Positions 16,404 to 26,100 are shown, counted from the stretch's first letter. The stretch is DNA of 64,000 bases from Chryseobacterium sp. c4a (GCF_009900745.1 NZ_WXVU01000024.1:1-64000); one strand, 5' to 3'. A program made the numbers and translations. The notes: a model not told the origin generated them from the sequence alone.

Positions 16404-17996
16404 CTATTGAACATTAATAATTATAGGAGTGATGTTTTTAATCTGTTGACCTTCCAGTCCTTGAGCTGTCGCTTTAATATCAAATACAGATACTACATCT
16501 CCTGTTCTCAGATTTTTCATTAATCCTGCAGCTTCACTTAATGTGCTTCCGTGGATTAATAATGCTGCTCTACCAGGTACTCTTACCATGAATTGTGTTA
16601 CGGTGAACGAAACAGGGAAGTCGAAATCAGGAATAGCAGCCTGTACAGATTGATTCGGAATAGAAGTTGCCGGCATCGACAATACATTCTGTCCTCTCAT
16701 CTGACCTTGCGGTGGCGGAACATTCTTGATTCTATATTCAAATACCTGAGAAACAGATTTTCCGAAAGGATCTACTCCAGATAATGTCAATTTCACTGTA
16801 GTACCTGTTGAAGGTTTTACAATCCATTTACCAGGACCTGTATTTCTTACAGTAGCTCCCGGAGCTGATAATGAAAGCTTAGAGTTATCTGCACCTAAGA
16901 TAGATCCTGATACAGGGTTCTCAAGTCCTCTATACATTACATTCATTTTATCAGCAGAAAGTAATAATCCTTTTTCAAGTTTTACTTCTCTTGGCCCTGC
17001 AATTACATTATAAGTATGAGTCCAAGGGAAAGATTGTGGTTTCCCAGAAGCATCTGTTAATGTAATCGTTCCAGACAATTTATGTTCTCCGATACCAGCT
17101 CCTGAAATAGGAATGATACCTTTACCATTTTCTTGCTTGCTTACTCCAGAGATACTGATCTTATTACTGTTAGAATAAGTACCCAACATTACTTTTACTT
17201 CTGCTTGTTTACCAGCCTGAATATCTGTAGGTCCAGAAACAATTGGTTCATAGCTTGTAAATTTGATGCTGGCATCCACTTTTTCCTGAAGCATTAATGC
17301 TAATGCATCAGATTGTACGTTTCTGGCATCATTTTGGATAATTTCCAAATTAGATATAGCGGCAATTAATGGCTGATGATAAAATTTATTCTGGAACCAA
17401 GTCTTTTCGTTTGGAGATTTCCCTTTAGGATATTCCGCGATAAGAGATTTGTTCGCTCTATCTACTAAATCTTTAAGCTGATCATTATTACCAAACGTTT
17501 TATTGATGTAATCTCTTACGTCATCTATTTTACGTTTTAGTTCTAATGCATTAGGAGAGGGTGTATTTTCGTCTCCTTCCTTAAAGAAATATTCTGTAGT
17601 AGCTTCATTATTATTTAATGCAGCAAAATTTTCACTTACATCAATTTCTTTTCCTGTATTAGGATCTTTATCATGAAACTCAGATTGTTTTTTTAACAGA
17701 TCTTTGATTTTTTGAGCATGTTCTACCAATGCATCAATCTTACCTTTCAAAGTTTTATAATCTTGCCAAGGTTTTGCATAGGTATCCGGAACCTGTTGTG
17801 CTTTAGCTTCCAGCGTTTTTTCAAAAATCTTTTCGTTCTTTCTTTCTGTTAAAGTTCTGGTTTCGTTTAATGCTCTGGTAGAGTCATAGTATGATCTGAT
17901 GATTTCTGCATCAATGTTTAGGGCCATCATCGCGATGAACACCAGATACATCAGGTTGATCATCTTCTGACGAGGGGTCTGTTTTCCTTGTGCCAT
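16404..17996 (-). CDS. gldM: T9SS motor/trans-periplasmic protein GldM
   Basis: A 530-residue inner-membrane protein with one N-terminal helix (MINLMYLVFIAMMALNIDAE) and a long periplasmic part made of a helical domain (residues about 40-225, charged, coiled-coil-like) and three beta domains. It starts MAQGKQTPRQKMINLMYLVF, the hallmark of the family. With GldL it makes the proton-driven rotary motor that energises secretion and gliding and reaches the GldKN ring. A Glu lies just after the membrane helix (DAEIIRSYYD). It is 55 bases after gldL. Confidence 0.97.
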   Translation of the reverse strand: MAQGKQTPRQKMINLMYLVFIAMMALNIDAEIIRSYYDSTRALNETRTLTERKNEKIFEKTLEAKAQQVPDTYAKPWQDYKTLKGKIDALVEHAQKIKDLLKKQSEFHDKDPNTGKEIDVSENFAALNNNEATTEYFFKEGDENTPSPNALELKRKIDDVRDYINKTFGNNDQLKDLVDRANKSLIAEYPKGKSPNEKTWFQNKFYHQPLIAAISNLEIIQNDARNVQSDALALMLQEKVDASIKFTSYEPIVSGPTDIQAGKQAEVKVMLGTYSNSNKISISGVSKQENGKGIIPISGAGIGEHKLSGTITLTDASGKPQSFPWTHTYNVIAGPREVKLEKGLLLSADKMNVMYRGLENPVSGSILGADNSKLSLSAPGATVRNTGPGKWIVKPSTGTTVKLTLSGVDPFGKSVSQVFEYRIKNVPPPQGQMRGQNVLSMPATSIPNQSVQAAIPDFDFPVSFTVTQFMVRVPGRAALLIHGSTLSEAAGLMKNLRTGDVVSVFDIKATAQGLEGQQIKNITPIIINVQ

Positions 17997-18051
17997 TCTC
18001 TTTTCTTTGTTTTTTGATTAAATAGTTTATAAGTTCAGAAATGGTTAGGAA

Positions 18052-18744
18052 TTAAGACTTCATAGCAGTTAGCATACCACCATAAACTCTATTTAAATTA
18101 TTAAGATTAGAAGTTAAACCTTGTAGCTCTTGGTTGAATTTTTCAGAATGTTCAACAGATTTCTGCATGTCAGAAACATATTTAGTAGCAAATTCTGCTT
18201 GTTTCTTACCGCTTTCCAACTGCATAGCATATAATGCATTCATACTTTCCATATGCTGAGCAGCCTTGTTCAACTGATCGTTATATTTATGAGTAGAAGC
18301 AGAAACGTCAACAGTTTGATTGATTTGATCTACAGAACTTGAAAACTTGTCAATTCCAGTTCTTAGTCTCTCAAATAATTGAACATCCAGTCTAGCGTCT
18401 TCAAGCATTTTATCCAATTTAGTAGAAAGAGAGTTTTCTAATTCTGCGAATTGGTTACCTGTATTTCTCGTAGTTACATTTGAGTGTAATGGGTTTGGGT
18501 TTGCATGTTTGTCTAATAATTCAGGGTAAACATTTTCCCAAGCATAAGACTCTTCAGTTTTTGGAGGGTCGAAAGCGAAGATAATAAAGATAATCGCCTC
18601 TGTAATAAGCCCTACAGTAAGCGCTATATTACCGTTAATTGGTCCCAGGGTTATGTGAGTAATTTTAAGCCAAGCTCCAAGAATTACAATTGCAGCACCG
18701 AATGAATAGAAGAAATTCATCCAAGCATCTTTCGTCTTAAACAT
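18052..18744 (-). CDS. gldL: T9SS motor protein GldL
   Basis: A 230-residue protein with two N-terminal membrane helices (FFYSFGAAIVILGAWLKI and ALTVGLITEAIIFIIFAF) and a cytoplasmic coiled-coil tail. Glu49 in helix 2 (GLITEAI) matches the membrane glutamate known to be needed for proton coupling in GldL, so the motor should be active. It forms a pentamer around the GldM dimer. It lies 59 bases after gldK and 55 before gldM. Confidence 0.96.
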   Translation of the reverse strand: MFKTKDAWMNFFYSFGAAIVILGAWLKITHITLGPINGNIALTVGLITEAIIFIIFAFDPPKTEESYAWENVYPELLDKHANPNPLHSNVTTRNTGNQFAELENSLSTKLDKMLEDARLDVQLFERLRTGIDKFSSSVDQINQTVDVSASTHKYNDQLNKAAQHMESMNALYAMQLESGKKQAEFATKYVSDMQKSVEHSEKFNQELQGLTSNLNNLNRVYGGMLTAMKS

Positions 18745-18803
18745 ATTGAGTTAGTTTTTTTAATGTTAAATAAAATTGTATTGAAAAATAATTGTTTTGA
18801 TGA

Positions 18804-20225
18804 TTATCTGTTAACTCTTCTTGGCTTAACAGCTGCTTCAGGAATATCCTGTACAGTTCTAAATCCGATATAGCTTCTTGCTGAATCTTTTCTTTCCCAA
18901 TCTCTTGCCCCCGTCATTAGTGCATATCCTATATCTTTCCAAGATCCACCTCTTACAGATCTTTTAGTATCCTTTTTATCTTTAGTAGAAGGATTTAATG
19001 TAGAAGAGAACCCATAAGATGAGTTGTTATAAGCAGATTCTGTCCACTCAGAAACGTTTCCAGCCATATCAAATAACCCAAATCCATTTTTCTTAAATTT
19101 CTTAACTGGAGCTGTATATGTATAAGTACCTTTTTTCTCGTCTTCCATATAATTACCTCTCTTAGGTTTGAAGTTGGCTAAGTAGCAACCTCTGTCGTCC
19201 ATTAAATATGGTCCACCCCAAGGGTAAGTGGCATTTTGCATACCTCCTCTTGCAGCATATTCCCATTCGATCTCTGTTGGAAGACGGAACTGCAATGGTC
19301 TTTGTTTTTTTCTTTTTAAACTTTCGTTATAGTCAGTTTTCAATTTAGATCTAAAGTTACAATAAGCTCTTGCCTGATCCCAGGTAACCCCCACTACTGG
19401 ATAGTTTTTGTAAGCTTTGTGCCAAAAATATTGTTCAAATAATGGCTCATTGTAAGCAAAATGGAAATCTTTTACCCAAACCGTAGTATCGGGATAAATC
19501 GCGATACTTTGGCTTTTCAGGTAATTGGCTCCTCTTTCGTTATCTGCAAGTGCTGCATCCATATCTCCCCAACGGTAAGTATATTTCAGTTTACTTACAT
19601 CTAAAATTCTTTCGTTTCCAATTCTTGAAGAAGCAGGCAGATACATAGATTCCAGAACTTCTGCGTATTCTACATCCGGGTATTTTGAAGTACTCCAGTG
19701 TAAAGGAATTTTCCAGTCTAATCTTTTGCTTGCGTCATAGGTTCCGTCTTCACGGCCACCCTGACCTTCCATATATTCCTGATAAGGTGTTAAATTTTCT
19801 TCTTTTTTAGCAAGGTATGCATAATCTCCTATGCTTGCCCCTCTACGACCACCTTCATCACCACCTTCTCCGGCAGCTTCAGCGAGTAGAGTTCTTGCGA
19901 TAGAATCTCTTACATAGTTGATAAATACCCTGTATTCTGAGTTGGTAGTTTCTGCTTCATCCATGAAGAAAGAAGAAACAGTAACTGTCTTCAATGATGC
20001 TTTTTCAGGTGTGTTTGTTGGATCCTGGTCTGCTAAACCAGCAACAAATGAACCTGCAGGAATTGCAACCATTCCGTATGGTCTTTCCGCAACAAATGAT
20101 TTAGTTTTTTCTCTTGGTATCAATTCTCCTTTTGTTCCTGGCTTCCCTACAGAAGAGCTGCCACCACCTGAACAAGATACCGATGCTACCGACGCAGACA
20201 ATAATAAAAGAAATATCCTTTTCAT
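18804..20225 (-). CDS. gldK: T9SS outer-membrane-associated lipoprotein GldK
   Basis: A 473-residue lipoprotein (lipobox ASVSC near residue 18, then GGGSS) with an FGE/sulfatase-modifying fold. Visible motifs are PYGMVAIPAGSFVAG, SSFFMDEAETTNSEYRVFIN, FRLPTEIEWEYAARGG, GLFDMAGNVSEWTESAY and SVRGGSWKD. It makes the ring with GldN at the inner face of the outer membrane. A Glu/Gly/Arg-rich insert (GEGGDEGGRRG) lies near residue 120. It is the first gene of the gld operon; no strong terminator separates it from glmS 108 bases upstream, so read-through from glmS is possible. Confidence 0.96.
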   Translation of the reverse strand: MKRIFLLLLSASVASVSCSGGGSSSVGKPGTKGELIPREKTKSFVAERPYGMVAIPAGSFVAGLADQDPTNTPEKASLKTVTVSSFFMDEAETTNSEYRVFINYVRDSIARTLLAEAAGEGGDEGGRRGASIGDYAYLAKKEENLTPYQEYMEGQGGREDGTYDASKRLDWKIPLHWSTSKYPDVEYAEVLESMYLPASSRIGNERILDVSKLKYTYRWGDMDAALADNERGANYLKSQSIAIYPDTTVWVKDFHFAYNEPLFEQYFWHKAYKNYPVVGVTWDQARAYCNFRSKLKTDYNESLKRKKQRPLQFRLPTEIEWEYAARGGMQNATYPWGGPYLMDDRGCYLANFKPKRGNYMEDEKKGTYTYTAPVKKFKKNGFGLFDMAGNVSEWTESAYNNSSYGFSSTLNPSTKDKKDTKRSVRGGSWKDIGYALMTGARDWERKDSARSYIGFRTVQDIPEAAVKPRRVNR

Positions 20226-20333
20226 GTTAATTTTTATAATTAAGCCGTAAATATATAATTTTTTTAAGAAACTTTTAAGATTTATTTTGAAATAACGAAA
20301 GAAATCTAAATTTATTTTATTTACAACTAATTT

Positions 20334-22187
20334 TTATTCCACAGTTACAGATTTTGCCAAATTTCTTGGCTGATCTACGTTCGCTCCTCTGTATACTGCA
20401 ATGTAATAAGCAAGCAACTGTAACGGCACTGACGCTACGATTGGAGAGAAACATTCTGAGGTCTCAGGGATTTCAATCACATAGTCTGCCATTTCGCTAA
20501 CCTGGTGGTCGCCTTTGTTAACAACAGCTATAACTTTCCCTTTTCTGGCTTTGATTTCCTGAACATTACTTACAATCTTATCATAGTGTCCTTTTTTAGG
20601 TGCTATAATAACAATTGGCATATTCTCATCAATCAAAGCGATAGGCCCATGTTTCATTTCTGCAGCCGGATACCCTTCTGCATGGATATAAGAAATTTCT
20701 TTTAATTTCAATGCTCCTTCAAGGGCAGCAGGATAGTTGTATCCTCTTCCCAAATAAAGGAAATTAGTAGCTTTCACAAAATCTTTTGCAATATTTTGAG
20801 TCAGCTCGTGAGTAGCATTTAGTACTTCTTCAATCTTCTTAGGAATAGCATCAAGCTCAGATATTAAGCTCATAAATTCAGCGTTCCCTAAGTTTCCGTT
20901 ATGTTTTCCTAATTTAAATGCAATTAAGGTAAGAATAGTAAGCTGTGCTGTAAATGCTTTTGTAGAAGCTACTCCAATTTCAGGCCCTGCATGGGTGTAT
21001 GAACCTGCATCTGTAATTCTAGCAATAGATGAATCTACTACATTACAGATACCATATATAAATGCTCCTTTTTCTTTTGCTAATTTTAAAGCAGCCATTG
21101 TATCCGCTGTTTCTCCTGATTGAGAAATAGCAATTACAACATCTTTATCTGTAATAATAGGGTTTCTGTATCTAAATTCTGATGCATATTCTACCTCTAC
21201 CGGAATTCTTGCATATTCTTCAATAAGGTATTCTCCGATAAGACCTGCATGCCATGAAGTACCACAAGCTATAATGATAATTCTATTTGCATTTTTGAAT
21301 TTTTCTACATGATCCCAGATTCCTGCCATTTTGATCACTCCTTCATCTACAAGAAGTCTCCCTCTCATCGTATCATGAATAGATTTAGGCTGTTCAAAGA
21401 TTTCTTTCAGCATGAAGTGCTCATATCCACCTTTTTCAATCTGTTCTAAGCTTAATTTCAGTTCTTGAATTTCAGGCTCAATTTTAGAGTTATCATTAAT
21501 TGTTCTGATATCTACACCAGTCTCTAAAGAGATGGTAGCCATATGTCCTTCTTCAAGATAAATAGCTTCTTTTGTAAATTCTACAAATGGAGAGGCATCA
21601 GATGCGATAAAATATTCTTTTTCACCAATCCCAATTGCCAATGGAGAACCTAATCTTCCCACTACCAATACTCCAGGATGATCCTCATGAAGCACTGTAA
21701 TAGCGTACGCTCCATATACTTCATTCAAGGCATATCTCACTGCTGTAGGGAAATCAATCTCCGGATTAAGATCCATAAAATATTGAATAAGATTTACCAA
21801 TACTTCAGTATCTGTTTCTGATTGGAAAGTAAATCCTTTTTCAGTAAGCATTGTTTTAATAGTATCATAATTTTCAATGATTCCATTATGTACAAGTGCT
21901 ATTTTTCCATTATTTGACAAATGTGGGTGCGAATTTCTGTCACTTGGAACCCCATGGGTAGCCCAACGAGTATGTCCCATACCAATATTGGCAGTTCCTT
22001 TTAATTGCTTCGAAATATTCACCAAATCCTCTACTTTACCTTTTGTTTTTTCAACTTCAAGCTTATTGTTTGAACCTTCTAAAACAATCCCGGCACTATC
22101 ATACCCTCTGTATTCCAGTCTTCTAAGACCGTTGATTACGATCTCATAAGCATCCTGAAAACCTGTATATCCTACTATTCCGCACAT
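20334..22187 (-). CDS. glmS: glutamine-fructose-6-phosphate aminotransferase (isomerizing) GlmS
   Basis: Makes glucosamine-6-phosphate from fructose-6-phosphate and glutamine, the entry to UDP-GlcNAc, peptidoglycan and LPS. The 617-residue protein has the N-terminal glutaminase with the Cys2 nucleophile (MCGIVGYTGF), followed by two SIS domains (ACGTSWHAGLIGEYL, SQSGETADTMAALKLAK, LGRGYNYPAALEGALKLKEI) and the typical end LAKSVTVE. Complete and normal. It is the third gene of a run GT5-like / DUF4270 / glmS with gaps of 14 and 28 bases. No ribozyme-type leader was seen. Confidence 0.97.
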   Translation of the reverse strand: MCGIVGYTGFQDAYEIVINGLRRLEYRGYDSAGIVLEGSNNKLEVEKTKGKVEDLVNISKQLKGTANIGMGHTRWATHGVPSDRNSHPHLSNNGKIALVHNGIIENYDTIKTMLTEKGFTFQSETDTEVLVNLIQYFMDLNPEIDFPTAVRYALNEVYGAYAITVLHEDHPGVLVVGRLGSPLAIGIGEKEYFIASDASPFVEFTKEAIYLEEGHMATISLETGVDIRTINDNSKIEPEIQELKLSLEQIEKGGYEHFMLKEIFEQPKSIHDTMRGRLLVDEGVIKMAGIWDHVEKFKNANRIIIIACGTSWHAGLIGEYLIEEYARIPVEVEYASEFRYRNPIITDKDVVIAISQSGETADTMAALKLAKEKGAFIYGICNVVDSSIARITDAGSYTHAGPEIGVASTKAFTAQLTILTLIAFKLGKHNGNLGNAEFMSLISELDAIPKKIEEVLNATHELTQNIAKDFVKATNFLYLGRGYNYPAALEGALKLKEISYIHAEGYPAAEMKHGPIALIDENMPIVIIAPKKGHYDKIVSNVQEIKARKGKVIAVVNKGDHQVSEMADYVIEIPETSECFSPIVASVPLQLLAYYIAVYRGANVDQPRNLAKSVTVE

Positions 22188-22215
22188 ATTTATTTTATCT
22201 TGTGTTTATTGTGTT

Positions 22216-23853
22216 TTATTTATTATTTGCTGTTGAGTAAGTAACTCTCAGCTGAATTCTCTTATCACTTTTATCGGATCCAATCATAACTATTCTGTTC
22301 ATATCAATAGCTCTGGTTGTAAATCTTGGCCCATAAGCAGATCCTTTAGAATCTCTTAGGAATGATCCTGCGTTAATTAACAGTGGATCATTTGAAGCAA
22401 ATGTTTTTTCAGTTTGACCTGCAACAGTTTTCCCTTCAACAATATCCTTAAGTGTCTGAGTGACTACAAAATCATAGTAATCAGATGAAGTTACGTGGTA
22501 ATATATTGGGAATCCTTTATTGGTATCTGCAGAGAAACTCCATTTTGAGTAATCGATTGTATTATCTGCTTTATAGGTGAATGGAGTAAGTATAAACTTG
22601 CGGTCAGCATCTACAGCATGAGGTTTAGTCCATGTTTTATCTTTATCCATATACACTCTGATTGTAGCTCCTACAATACCAGCTTTATTATTAGCGAATC
22701 GTTCTTTCAATTCTTTAATGGTATTATCAGAAATTTTAATTCCTACAGAAGGGCCACCCATTCCTTGAAGATAAAGCAACTTATCACCATCAGTTTTATT
22801 GATACTTGCTAACGCTGAAGAAACAGCAGAATTACTTCTATCGTATTCATATTGTCCGATATGAGCATTTAAACTTCCCAAATTAAATTTAACAGTAGTC
22901 TGTGGTCTTGTCACTTTACCATTATCTGTTAAATCATATTTGTAATACATGATAAGTTCCATATCATTCGCTGAAATCGGGAAAAGATAACCGTCTGTAT
23001 TTTCAACTGAAAGTCTGATTCCTTTAAAATATCTTGTAAAGTTAGCAGCATCCTGAAGTTCTGGTTTTCCTTTTTTATCCACAATACGAGTCTGGAAAAA
23101 ATCTTTATCTAATGGTATTCTGAATCCTAGATTCCCTGAGAATACATTTGAATTATCAGATTTTTTGGTCACTGTTACTGTGCTTACATTTCCATCAAAA
23201 TTAGCAGACCCTAGCAATGCACCTGTATTTACATTTACATTGGAACGTGTGAAAACATCGATGTTATTGATATCCAAAAATGTGGTAACTTCTTGAACAT
23301 TAATTTTCATTGATTTAACCGCTTTACCATACTTACGAATCGGGTATGATTTTTTCTCTATGGAAACAGGTACTTTCTCCCCATCTATCATAAAATCATT
23401 ATTATCGTAAGCACCTGGTGCTTTTAATGAATCTGCAATATAATAAGTATTATTTGCAGTATTTGCAGGTGTTCTTAAAACTAAGACTACTGAATCCACC
23501 TGTGGTTTTGGACCGCTAAAATCGAAATTATCCACTGGCATTCTCAATTGTGTAATATAAGAAGCTCTCTGCATTCCAAATTGTCCTTCATTAAAGGCTC
23601 CCAAAACAGCGGCAAGAGTAGATCCTGCATCAGTAACTTCACTTACCAATCTTGAAGCATCACTTCTGATAGAATCATTATTACTGATATTATAAGCTAC
23701 AACATCATATAGGGTTTCTGTACCTACTGCTGCATCTTTATCAAAGAGTTGCTGACCAAGGGAATCCGGATCCGGTTCACAGTTATAAAGAATTGCACTT
23801 CCGAAAACCGCCAATAAAAGCATGGCGAATGTCCTTTTAAGAGTATGAGTCAT
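22216..23853 (-). CDS. DUF4270 lipoprotein
   Basis: A 545-residue lipoprotein (signal then lipobox ILYNC near residue 26, followed by EPDPDSLGQQLF) of the DUF4270 family, widespread in Bacteroidota and of unknown role. It has a beta-rich body with YDVVAYNISNNDSIRSD and LLGAFNEGQFG-like motifs near the N-terminus (QYDVVAY, AFNEGQFGMQRASYITQLRM) and a final EKTFASNDPLLINAGSFLRD region. It is in a tight operon between the GT5-like gene and glmS; to my knowledge this order is conserved in the class, hinting at a role in envelope glycan biology (inference). Confidence 0.85.
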   Translation of the reverse strand: MTHTLKRTFAMLLLAVFGSAILYNCEPDPDSLGQQLFDKDAAVGTETLYDVVAYNISNNDSIRSDASRLVSEVTDAGSTLAAVLGAFNEGQFGMQRASYITQLRMPVDNFDFSGPKPQVDSVVLVLRTPANTANNTYYIADSLKAPGAYDNNDFMIDGEKVPVSIEKKSYPIRKYGKAVKSMKINVQEVTTFLDINNIDVFTRSNVNVNTGALLGSANFDGNVSTVTVTKKSDNSNVFSGNLGFRIPLDKDFFQTRIVDKKGKPELQDAANFTRYFKGIRLSVENTDGYLFPISANDMELIMYYKYDLTDNGKVTRPQTTVKFNLGSLNAHIGQYEYDRSNSAVSSALASINKTDGDKLLYLQGMGGPSVGIKISDNTIKELKERFANNKAGIVGATIRVYMDKDKTWTKPHAVDADRKFILTPFTYKADNTIDYSKWSFSADTNKGFPIYYHVTSSDYYDFVVTQTLKDIVEGKTVAGQTEKTFASNDPLLINAGSFLRDSKGSAYGPRFTTRAIDMNRIVMIGSDKSDKRIQLRVTYSTANNK

Positions 23854-23867
23854 TAAAAATGTGTTTT

Positions 23868-24638
23868 TTAATAAAGTTGATTTATAGAATCTACATCAAG
23901 ATACTCCGACTTTTGAGTCGCTGTTTCATTGAAAGCCTTATCCAGGTCTTCATCCAGGAATTCATCTCCTTTTACAACAGTATCTACATAGTTCATACTT
24001 TCGATAACGAAACTTTTGATCGTTGGGTTATCTAACGCTTTTAATCCTGAAATATTATCAAACTTCAGTTTTTCATCGATCTTTTTATCAAGTTCAGCTT
24101 CTTTCTCATTGTATAGAGAAAGAACAATTTTCGCATCCTTGAAGTAAGTATCTGATTCATAATAAGTCTTCAGATAAATTGGAACAAAAGAAGACATCCA
24201 TCCATTCAAATGAATAACATCCGGAACCCAGTTCAGTTTCTTGATGGTTTCAATTACTCCTCTTGCAAAGAAAATAGCTCTTTCGTCGTTATCGTCGAAA
24301 GGGTTTCCTTCATCATCGAAATAGTATTGTTTTCTTTTGAAATATTCTTCATTGTCAATAAAGTAAACCTGAAGTCTTTCCCCCGGAAGAGACGCTACTT
24401 TAATGATAAGTGGCTGATCCAGGTCATTGATAATAATATTCATCCCTGAAAGACGGATCACCTCATGAAGTTGGAATTTTCTCTCACTGATTTGTCCAAA
24501 TCTTGGCATAAAAACTCTTACATCATTGCCTTCATTGTGCATCTTAAGTGCCATTTTGTTTACCACAGCGGCCATATTTGTATCTTCTTGGTATGGATAC
24601 ATCTCTGTAGTAATGTACAGTATTTTTTGATTCGGCAT
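23868..24638 (-). CDS. half-length GT5 glycogen-synthase-like protein
   Basis: About 256 residues matching only the N-terminal Rossmann half of GT5 glycogen/starch synthase (KILYITTEMYPY, KMALKMHNEGNDVRVFMPRF, WVPDVIHLNGWMSSFVPIYL); true synthases have about 480 residues and a second half that carries the donor-site residues. The ADP-glucose KxGGL motif is replaced by QEDTNM and the HxHDW segment reads HLNGW, so synthase activity is unlikely. A TTG at 24680 would extend it, but it abuts a TAATTTTG promoter-like box (24678-24685), so ATG at 24638 is chosen. Operon with DUF4270 and glmS; divergent from panC. Often annotated glycogen synthase. Confidence 0.8.
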   Translation of the reverse strand: MPNQKILYITTEMYPYQEDTNMAAVVNKMALKMHNEGNDVRVFMPRFGQISERKFQLHEVIRLSGMNIIINDLDQPLIIKVASLPGERLQVYFIDNEEYFKRKQYYFDDEGNPFDDNDERAIFFARGVIETIKKLNWVPDVIHLNGWMSSFVPIYLKTYYESDTYFKDAKIVLSLYNEKEAELDKKIDEKLKFDNISGLKALDNPTIKSFVIESMNYVDTVVKGDEFLDEDLDKAFNETATQKSEYLDVDSINQLY

Positions 24639-24677
24639 AAACTTTCTATCTAATTTTTGTAAAAATGCTTTAATGTG

Positions 24678-24685
24678 CAAAATTA
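24678..24685 (-). promoter_or_regulatory. candidate -7 box (TAATTTTG) for the GT5-like/DUF4270/glmS operon
   Basis: TAATTTTG on the minus strand matches TAnnTTTG and lies about 40 bases upstream of the chosen ATG. A TTG element at the ideal distance was not found, so the match is partial. Confidence 0.4.
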
Positions 24686-24809
24686 CAAAAAAACATCCAA
24701 CATTATTTTAATTAACATTTTTTTACGAAAATTCCCATTCCCAAATTGGTAAAAACACATTTTATTATATGATATTTTTAGTATTTTTGAATAAGTATTA
24801 AAATAAACT

Positions 24810-25658
24810 ATGGAAGTTATAAAAAACAGGAAAACTCTTCAGGATTTCATTGAAAGACAGAAAGAAATGGGAAAAAGAATTGGCTTTGCCCCTACAATGG
24901 GAGCTCTGCATAAAGGACATCTTTCCCTGTACGAAGAAGCAAAAAAGGAGAATGACCTTGTTATTTCTTCAATTTTTGTAAATCCAACCCAATTTAACAA
25001 CCCTGAAGATCTTGAAAAATACCCTAGAGATGTTAACAGAGATATTCTCATTCTGGAAAAATCCGGACTTGTAGATGCTGTTTATATTCCCGAGGTTTCT
25101 GATATTTATCCTGAAAAAGCAGAAAGCCAACACTATGATTTTGACGGATTGGAAAATGAAATGGAAGGAAAGTCTAGACCCGGCCATTTTGATGGTGTAG
25201 GAACTGTGGTAGAAGAGCTATTCAGACAGGTACAGCCGGACAATGCTTATTTTGGAGAAAAAGATTTCCAGCAATTGGCAATTATCAGAAAAATGGTTGA
25301 TAAAAAACATCTTCCTGTTAAAATAAAAGGAGTTCCTATTTACAGAGCAGATAACGGATTGGCATTAAGTTCAAGAAACCAAAGACTGCATGAAGACCGA
25401 AAAGATGCATCGAAAGTTATTTATGAAACATTGAATAAAGTAAATGACTGGTTCAGAACTGTGAGTATTCCTGAAATTAAAGAGAGAGTAACTGACATTT
25501 TCGACAACCAACAAGGGATGCAGTTAGAGTATTTTCTGATTGCAGATGAAAACACTTTACAGGAAACAGATTTCTTCTATAAAGACCGAAATTTCAGAGC
25601 TTTTATCGTAGTGGTTGTAGATGGAGTCAGATTAATTGACAATATGCACCTGGATTAG
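24810..25658 (+). CDS. panC: pantoate-beta-alanine ligase PanC
   Basis: Joins pantoate and beta-alanine using ATP in coenzyme A synthesis, in the cytoplasm. The 282-residue protein has the HIGH-like nucleotide motif (PTMGALHKGHLSL), FVNPTQFNNPEDLEKYPR, FGEKDFQQLAIIRKMV and the KMSKS-like loop (GLALSSRNQRL). Complete and of normal length. A TATTTTTG box at 24782-24789 precedes the start by 20 bases. Divergent from the GT5-like gene. Confidence 0.97.
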   Translation: MEVIKNRKTLQDFIERQKEMGKRIGFAPTMGALHKGHLSLYEEAKKENDLVISSIFVNPTQFNNPEDLEKYPRDVNRDILILEKSGLVDAVYIPEVSDIYPEKAESQHYDFDGLENEMEGKSRPGHFDGVGTVVEELFRQVQPDNAYFGEKDFQQLAIIRKMVDKKHLPVKIKGVPIYRADNGLALSSRNQRLHEDRKDASKVIYETLNKVNDWFRTVSIPEIKERVTDIFDNQQGMQLEYFLIADENTLQETDFFYKDRNFRAFIVVVVDGVRLIDNMHLD

Positions 25659-25762
25659 CATTTACTTTTAATAAATATTATATCTTAGAAATATACCCTG
25701 ATCATTTATGGTTGGGGTTTTTAATTGATCAGTTTCTAATACTAAACATCGTTATAGATATA

Positions 25763-25796
25763 TAAAAAATCAAAGGCCTCCGGAAGGAAGCCTTTG
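25763..25796 (-). terminator. terminator of the tRNA operon
   Basis: On the minus strand an 11-bp stem (CAAAGGCTTCC/GGAGGCCTTTG, one G-U) with a 4-base loop is followed by ATTTTTTAT. It lies 55 bases after the last tRNA. Confidence 0.88.
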
Positions 25797-25851
25797 AAAC
25801 ACCAAATCACAAAATATTAATATGAAAAAAATTTACTTTTCAGTAAACTTG

Positions 25852-25924
25852 TGACCCGGCTGGGATTCGAACCCAGGACCCATACATTAAAAGTGTATTG
25901 CTCTACCAGCTGAGCTACCGAGTC
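25852..25924 (-). tRNA. tRNA-Lys (TTT)
   Basis: 73 nt, acceptor stem GACTCGG/CCGGGTC (one G-T pair), anticodon stem ATACA/TGTAT with loop CTTTTAA, so anticodon TTT. T-arm GGTTCGAATCC. CCA is not encoded. It is the distal copy of two identical tRNA-Lys genes in one cluster. Confidence 0.97.
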
Positions 25925-25982
25925 GGCCACAATTAGGAATAAATATAAATAAATATTCCTAATTATAAAATTTTCTTTGCAG

Positions 25983-26065
25983 TGCCTGCGACTGGACTCG
26001 AACCAGCACATCCTTAGGAAACCACCCCCTCAAGATGGCGTGTCTACCAATTTCACCACGCAGGC
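25983..26065 (-). tRNA. tRNA-Leu (GAG)
   Basis: 83 nt with a long variable arm, acceptor GCCTGCG/CGCAGGC, anticodon stem CCATC/GGTGG with loop TTGAGGG, so anticodon GAG. T-arm GGTTCGAGTCC. It lies between two tRNA-Lys copies on the same strand. Confidence 0.95.
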
Positions 26066-26100
26066 AATAAAATTACAAGTTTCGTAATTTTTATTGCTAG

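Noticed and set aside
24639-24680. TTG start extending the GT5-like protein by 14 residues
   Set aside because: It overlaps a TAATTTTG promoter-like box, and the ATG at 24638 gives the family's usual start.
25817-26011. Reading frame of 64 codons on the minus strand
   Set aside because: It overlaps the tRNA-Lys and tRNA-Leu genes and is an artefact of their sequence.
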